Assembly (NCBI GenBank): GCA_016165875.1 | Contig: JABBOT010000080.1 | Span: forward strand, 40,733,477 to 40,797,476 | Source: Acanthopleura granulata | Taxonomy: Eukaryota > Mollusca > Polyplacophora > Chitonida > Chitonidae | DNA: 64,000 nt | Reading direction: 5' to 3' | Part shown: positions 59,640-64,000 of the stretch, one piece after another | How the letters are laid out: every line of letters begins with the position of its first letter | Numbering within the stretch: position 1 is the first letter of the stretch | Position numbers and translations under genes: made by a program | The notes under the pieces: generated by a model | The model's database searches: none | Told to the model about the DNA's origin: nothing | The model's input: the letters and a program-made list of their open reading frames with translations, nothing else

Positions 59640-61250
59640 TTTCGAGTGGATAATAGCAGCAAAGGCTGTTTTGTTAGGACATTAAGGCATTTGAGAATAT
59701 CCAAGAGAAACAAGTTCGATTTTAAACACATTTTAACAACAACGATTATCAGTGTGTGTGGCACCACATAGATCGGAGTATACGTGAAATCTACGTACAG
59801 GGCTGCGTTGCCTCCACTGATGTGAAAATGATAAAAGAATTATGAAATGATTACAAGAAACATCCCTATCCTCTCTTGTTTTGTTTGCAAACGAGTTGCA
59901 CTTGCTAACCTTGAACTGTAGAAAACATGCCGAAATATCATTTTAACCATTGCCTATTGCAGAGTAATCACGTCCTAAAACAAACTAATAAGCCAAGAGT
60001 TATAAAAGTTTACAGAAAAACTGCCTGTCAGTGCTTAATGTTATGCTCCATTGATATTAAATCCTAAAATTGACTTTGACTTGTTTTTATTTATTTGTTT
60101 TATAATATGTGATTTGTCCATAGTACATGACCGAGTCATGTGTTTCTCTGGGGCACGGCTTATTTACGGGTTACATTTGATGTCACCGTAGAACCTGACG
60201 TGGTTCTCGAATTGCTTACGTGACATATGTGGAGACTGGAAAGGAAGGATTACTTCTGTCTATCATCTATTGAGAAACATAGAAACAGAAGACAAGGAAA
60301 TCTCCAGAGGAAAACCATCTGTTCCTGTCCCTGCTTAATTAAAAGCTGCTAAGAGTTTGATGTTACACTTGCGAATGACTACAGTTTGTAGACTTATGAA
60401 GAATATGATGATTCCCGGTGGAAGCGGGATGTAGACAGCCTGTGGTGATATCTCCACGATTATACTTCACCATGTTAGCACATATTTTATCATCACAATA
60501 CCTCTTTTCCGATTGTGTATATCGCCTTAGGGAGTTTCTCAAATGACGAAGCACTCAGCGATTATTGTCGTGCATCCATTAGAATAAGAAACGCCTCTGG
60601 GTATGGATTTGTTTGTAAAAATCCGTTTGCCATATATCTCTATCACGGAAACCTCCTAATTGTCAATGTATTTTCTGTAGCACGTAGACTGACTGCCGTT
60701 AAGAACTGTTTCCTTTGTTAAATGTAGAAAAATCAGGTAATTATTAATATGGTAAGAGCAAGCTGTCATGTAAGGTTGGTATCTTTAAGACCGATTTCCT
60801 AATACTATCAACGCTTGATGCAACGAAAACCATAACTTTAACAAACAAGTTACTCTTCGAAAATAGCACCAGGAATGAAGAGAGGAATCCTGAGGAGATT
60901 GCTTAAAAAGTGATAGCAAAACAGAGAAGCTGTCTAAGAATATGCTGAACTGTAAAATCTGAAAGCTTCAAAACTAAGTAATTTGTCAATGGATTTAATG
61001 ATAGAATGTGTTATTTAACCCGTGTAGAGGTAATTGTTTCTGCTTTTACCATATTACAAAAGCGCATTTGACATTTAAATTTCTTGTTTTGATATCTCAA
61101 AATATTTCCAATCACATGCTGTTCATTGTTACCATACCCTACACTTGATCAAATCATTACCGCTTGAAAACGTGGCCTTATAACTGCTGAAGATATTTTA
61201 TTAGTAATCTCGTTAGGACGTTTCATAAAAGAAATCTGCATCTGAGCTTT
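59640..61250. other. Copy-B-specific DNA, no supported gene
   Basis: No match to copy A. Only short frames occur, for example 60,515-60,721 (68 codons, plus). No repeat recognised. Confidence 0.4.
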
Positions 61251-62810
61251 GGAAACCATGAAATATTTAACACATTCCAAATTGGTAATTAACCTCATGG
61301 GTTGTAATGGAAAGGAAGATGTTACAGCACTCTAGATTAATACGGCCTCAGCCATTTGAAGTTGACTTCCATTTTCCCAGGTCAAAAGTAAAGAAACAAG
61401 TGTCGGAAAATTGGCAATGGCTTACTTAAATAGACTTACAATGAATGTTCACAGCTTTTTCACTAGCCTATAACGGGTCATTTGTCAGCGACAATGCTCA
61501 TTTATCAGGATTAAGAACCTTTCGGTGCGGACAAAAAATGAGCTAACACTCCAAACATTTCTAAACATTTTAATTTTCGTACTTCCCGGTAGGAAAAAAA
61601 AACTTTATTTCATTTAAGCTAAAGAAAGGTTTTGCGGGATAGAAGACTGGCTAAAATTGACCAATGACAAGACATTCTGCGCAGAATCGGCGACCACGTA
61701 AACGTCATTTATAATGAGCCAGTAGGCTTACCAATGCTTACATGTATATGGTACGGTTTATCTTCGTCTCTGCCCGATGGCTTGACAAGGATGACCACAA
61801 CCGTGCCCCCGCTCCTCCCCTTGCTGGGATTAAGTGTACCGAGGCTCATCGAAATTCTTTTCTTAACCATTCTTTTAAAGCCTGTGCCAGTGTACTCCGT
61901 CATTTGGAAGGGCGGCCTTTGAAACCACAGGCTAATGAGAAGCTTGTACATTGGTTTTTCGGACACTTGAGCTTTAATATAAAATATTAATCAAATTAGG
62001 CCAGATAGGCCAGACACCAGTAATTACGGTGAGAGGGACCTGCCTCGGTAGAGACAGAGTCAGCCAGTGTAATTGGTTCTACACGTATGAATGTCCCCAA
62101 AGACAGACATGACTCTTTATTACCGATAATATATCTACCGTTCGTTCATCACCCTAAGACTGTCATTTGATAATTAATTGATAAGTCATTTTTCTTCCAT
62201 CTACCTGATCCACCTCGACGTCAATCTATGTGGAAAAACATGCCTGCAGTTTTTCACTTCACCATGCAAACAGAAGAGAGTGTCATCAACCCTGTAGGCT
62301 ATCAACTATCCACATACTGCACTATTTGTTTGGTAACCAAAACTGGACAGGGGAAACACGATGCAGACGTTTGAATGGCGGCCTCTATAGCTGATGAATA
62401 CTTCAAGAGGGTCAAATAAATCCGATTTTCACACTGAAATTAACAACACATTTTATGGTCAGCGTTTTTTTTTGGGCAATGTTGCTCCGACGACATTTGT
62501 CAGGATTCCTAGGAATAATAACCTGACAACCACATATATCCTCAGAGACTGCGTACATAATTGAAGTAAGAAGGAAGAATACAATCAAAATATTAAACGT
62601 ACATAGTTTATGTTGTCCTCAACAGTTTCATTCTGTATCATCATTAACCCTTAAGTGTTGGGACCCTCCTGCCCTCTGTAATACCTGAAACGATAATACA
62701 CATGACCCACACTTAATTCCCAAGATGCCATGCCGTTGTTCCGTTTACACAAAGCTGTTGCTCCTTCCACTATGGGGTCTAAGGCTGTTGAGCAATAGCA
62801 GCCAGCGTCT

Positions 62811-64000
62811 GAACATATGTTTTCCTTAGAAGAAATACATTGGTGGATTTATTAGACGTCTAGCTATACCCTGGAGCCAACTTATGGAATTTCACCTTAA
62901 TTTTGCGCTTGAGACAGTTTGTTATTATCTCTTGGTAATATTCAGTGGTATACCCCTGACATTCGGCCATTCTCCATCCGTAAAACCATAGTAGGGAATG
63001 TATGAGTGAAAAGTCCCTGTGTATGCACAACAATCATCCATACAAGATTGCACTTGTTCTCAGCCTGTCAGAGTCTGATTTTCTCTGCATATCTAGATAG
63101 TAGTCGCCATGGACTGGGAAGACGGCCTAAAATGCTGCACGTATCGATGAATTCCAATCTTAACATTCTGAAGTATTCTAAGGAGACTCTTCTGAACAAA
63201 GATGTGAAATAAACTCATGTCCCACCTCCTAAGGCTGTACCCATTGGATGATATTTTAAGGTACATTTTGGAAGATTCAGATTGACAGCGGTAGAAATTG
63301 CGTTTAATTTCGTCTTCAAGAGCTCATAACTTTACTTTTACGTACATTTAACACATACAGACCGTGTACATTCGTGAACTGAAAACATATGAAGCGCCCT
63401 GTCCACAAAGAAAGCAAAATTTAGTGATTGTCTTTTACAATCACGTCACAAATGTCCAGAGCCCTCTGGATATGTATTTGCATAAGTTTCTATACCTGAT
63501 TGCTGATACAAAAAACGTCAGATACGAATTAACATTTCTCAAGAGATGCATAGATGCCCAGTCGATTATTCCTGAGCTTTGCCAAAACAGCGGAGGAGCT
63601 ATTTCATCTTGGAAAAGGGACGCCTCGTAAAACAGATCCTAAATCTTCAGTTGGTAATTGTACAACGAATATGGTAAATAGGCTTGACAGAGCACCAGGG
63701 GGGAATATTTCCCTTATCAGAAGAAAACAAATTAAAGCCTATCCCACAGAACACTGGAGTAGTGAACGAGTTTGTTTTGAGGCATAACACGGCTCCTGTA
63801 GCTTACAACACACAGACCAATGCGGGGAGAAGCTGCATGCGCTAAGGATGTAGGTTTCTACTTGTCACCACCAAGAACGTTTCTGCATTTTGAGAGTTAA
63901 CAGTTATGAAACATGACTAAGCCTTTTAAAATCTCGATTGAGCTCGATATCAGACAGTAGATCACTTGCATTTCACGGTTGTCTTTCCAAATTAAGTGGA
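62811..64000. other. Right flank, no supported gene
   Basis: Two overlapping plus-strand frames (63,364-63,630, 88 codons, and 63,554-63,787, 77 codons) start at non-ATG codons or internally and have no recognised domain. Nothing else is seen to the window end. Confidence 0.4.

Larger units (their letters stand above)
55060..62810. repeat. Segmental duplication copy B
   Basis: The collinear counterpart of copy A without the 11-kb MULE-bearing block: the break falls between about 56,460 and 56,500. Copy B has its own additions, including the foldback element at 57,532-57,993, a SINE fragment, family R segments, and about 1.6 kb at 59.64-61.25 kb. The frame 55,581-55,928 (minus, 115 codons, one hydrophobic stretch) has a stop at the matching place in A and is not called a gene. 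Confidence 0.87.

Overview
This window looks like animal nuclear DNA, most likely from a mollusc. It is AT-rich, has no bacterial-style gene packing, and nearly all long reading frames lack ATG starts or homology. One recognisable gene is split by canonical GT-AG introns. At least ten full or partial copies of one tRNA-derived SINE are present. Its 3' tail (reads like TAAGTGAAATATTCTTGAG, then CGTAAAACACCAATCAAATAAATA) is of a kind I associate with gastropod and bivalve genomes. The mollusc assignment rests on recall of that repeat, not on a search.

Layout. 1-17.8 kb is gene-poor. It holds SINEs, a 30-bp minisatellite of about 28 units (7.82-8.67 kb), and several copies of an uncharacterised dispersed repeat, called 'family R' here. 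17.88-23.92 kb is the only convincing protein-coding gene. It has four exons, all in phase 0, encoding a 356-residue protein with a long hydrophilic N-terminus (repeated Gly-Tyr and four YxxL-type motifs) followed by four hydrophobic segments, a MARVEL-like tetraspan. Intron 1 carries a 4 x 44-bp minisatellite ending 42 bp before the exon 2 boundary. 24-33 kb is again gene-poor, with a 75-bp tandem repeat at 29.5-29.8 kb that keeps an open 25-codon frame.

33.2-62.8 kb is an old, diverged tandem segmental duplication. Copy A covers 33.2-34.9 and 46.0-52.9 kb; copy B covers 55.1-62.8 kb. Copy A is split by about 11 kb of extra DNA. Most of that is a large DNA transposon at 35,529-44,217. It has terminal inverted repeats of about 340 bp built from 145-bp subrepeats, a perfect 9-bp target-site duplication, and a decayed transposase pseudogene (39.8-41.7 kb) with a DATG catalytic-type motif and a CxxH motif. 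TSD length, long TIRs and these motifs fit a Mutator-like (MULE) element. Copy B carries its own 0.46-kb foldback/MITE element with arms of about 160 bp (57,532-57,993).

The window therefore shows one membrane-protein gene in a repeat-dominated region. Its main novelty is the large TIR transposon, the duplication it interrupts, and several minisatellites and repeat families. All coordinates were read by eye; repeat edges are approximate unless stated as exact.
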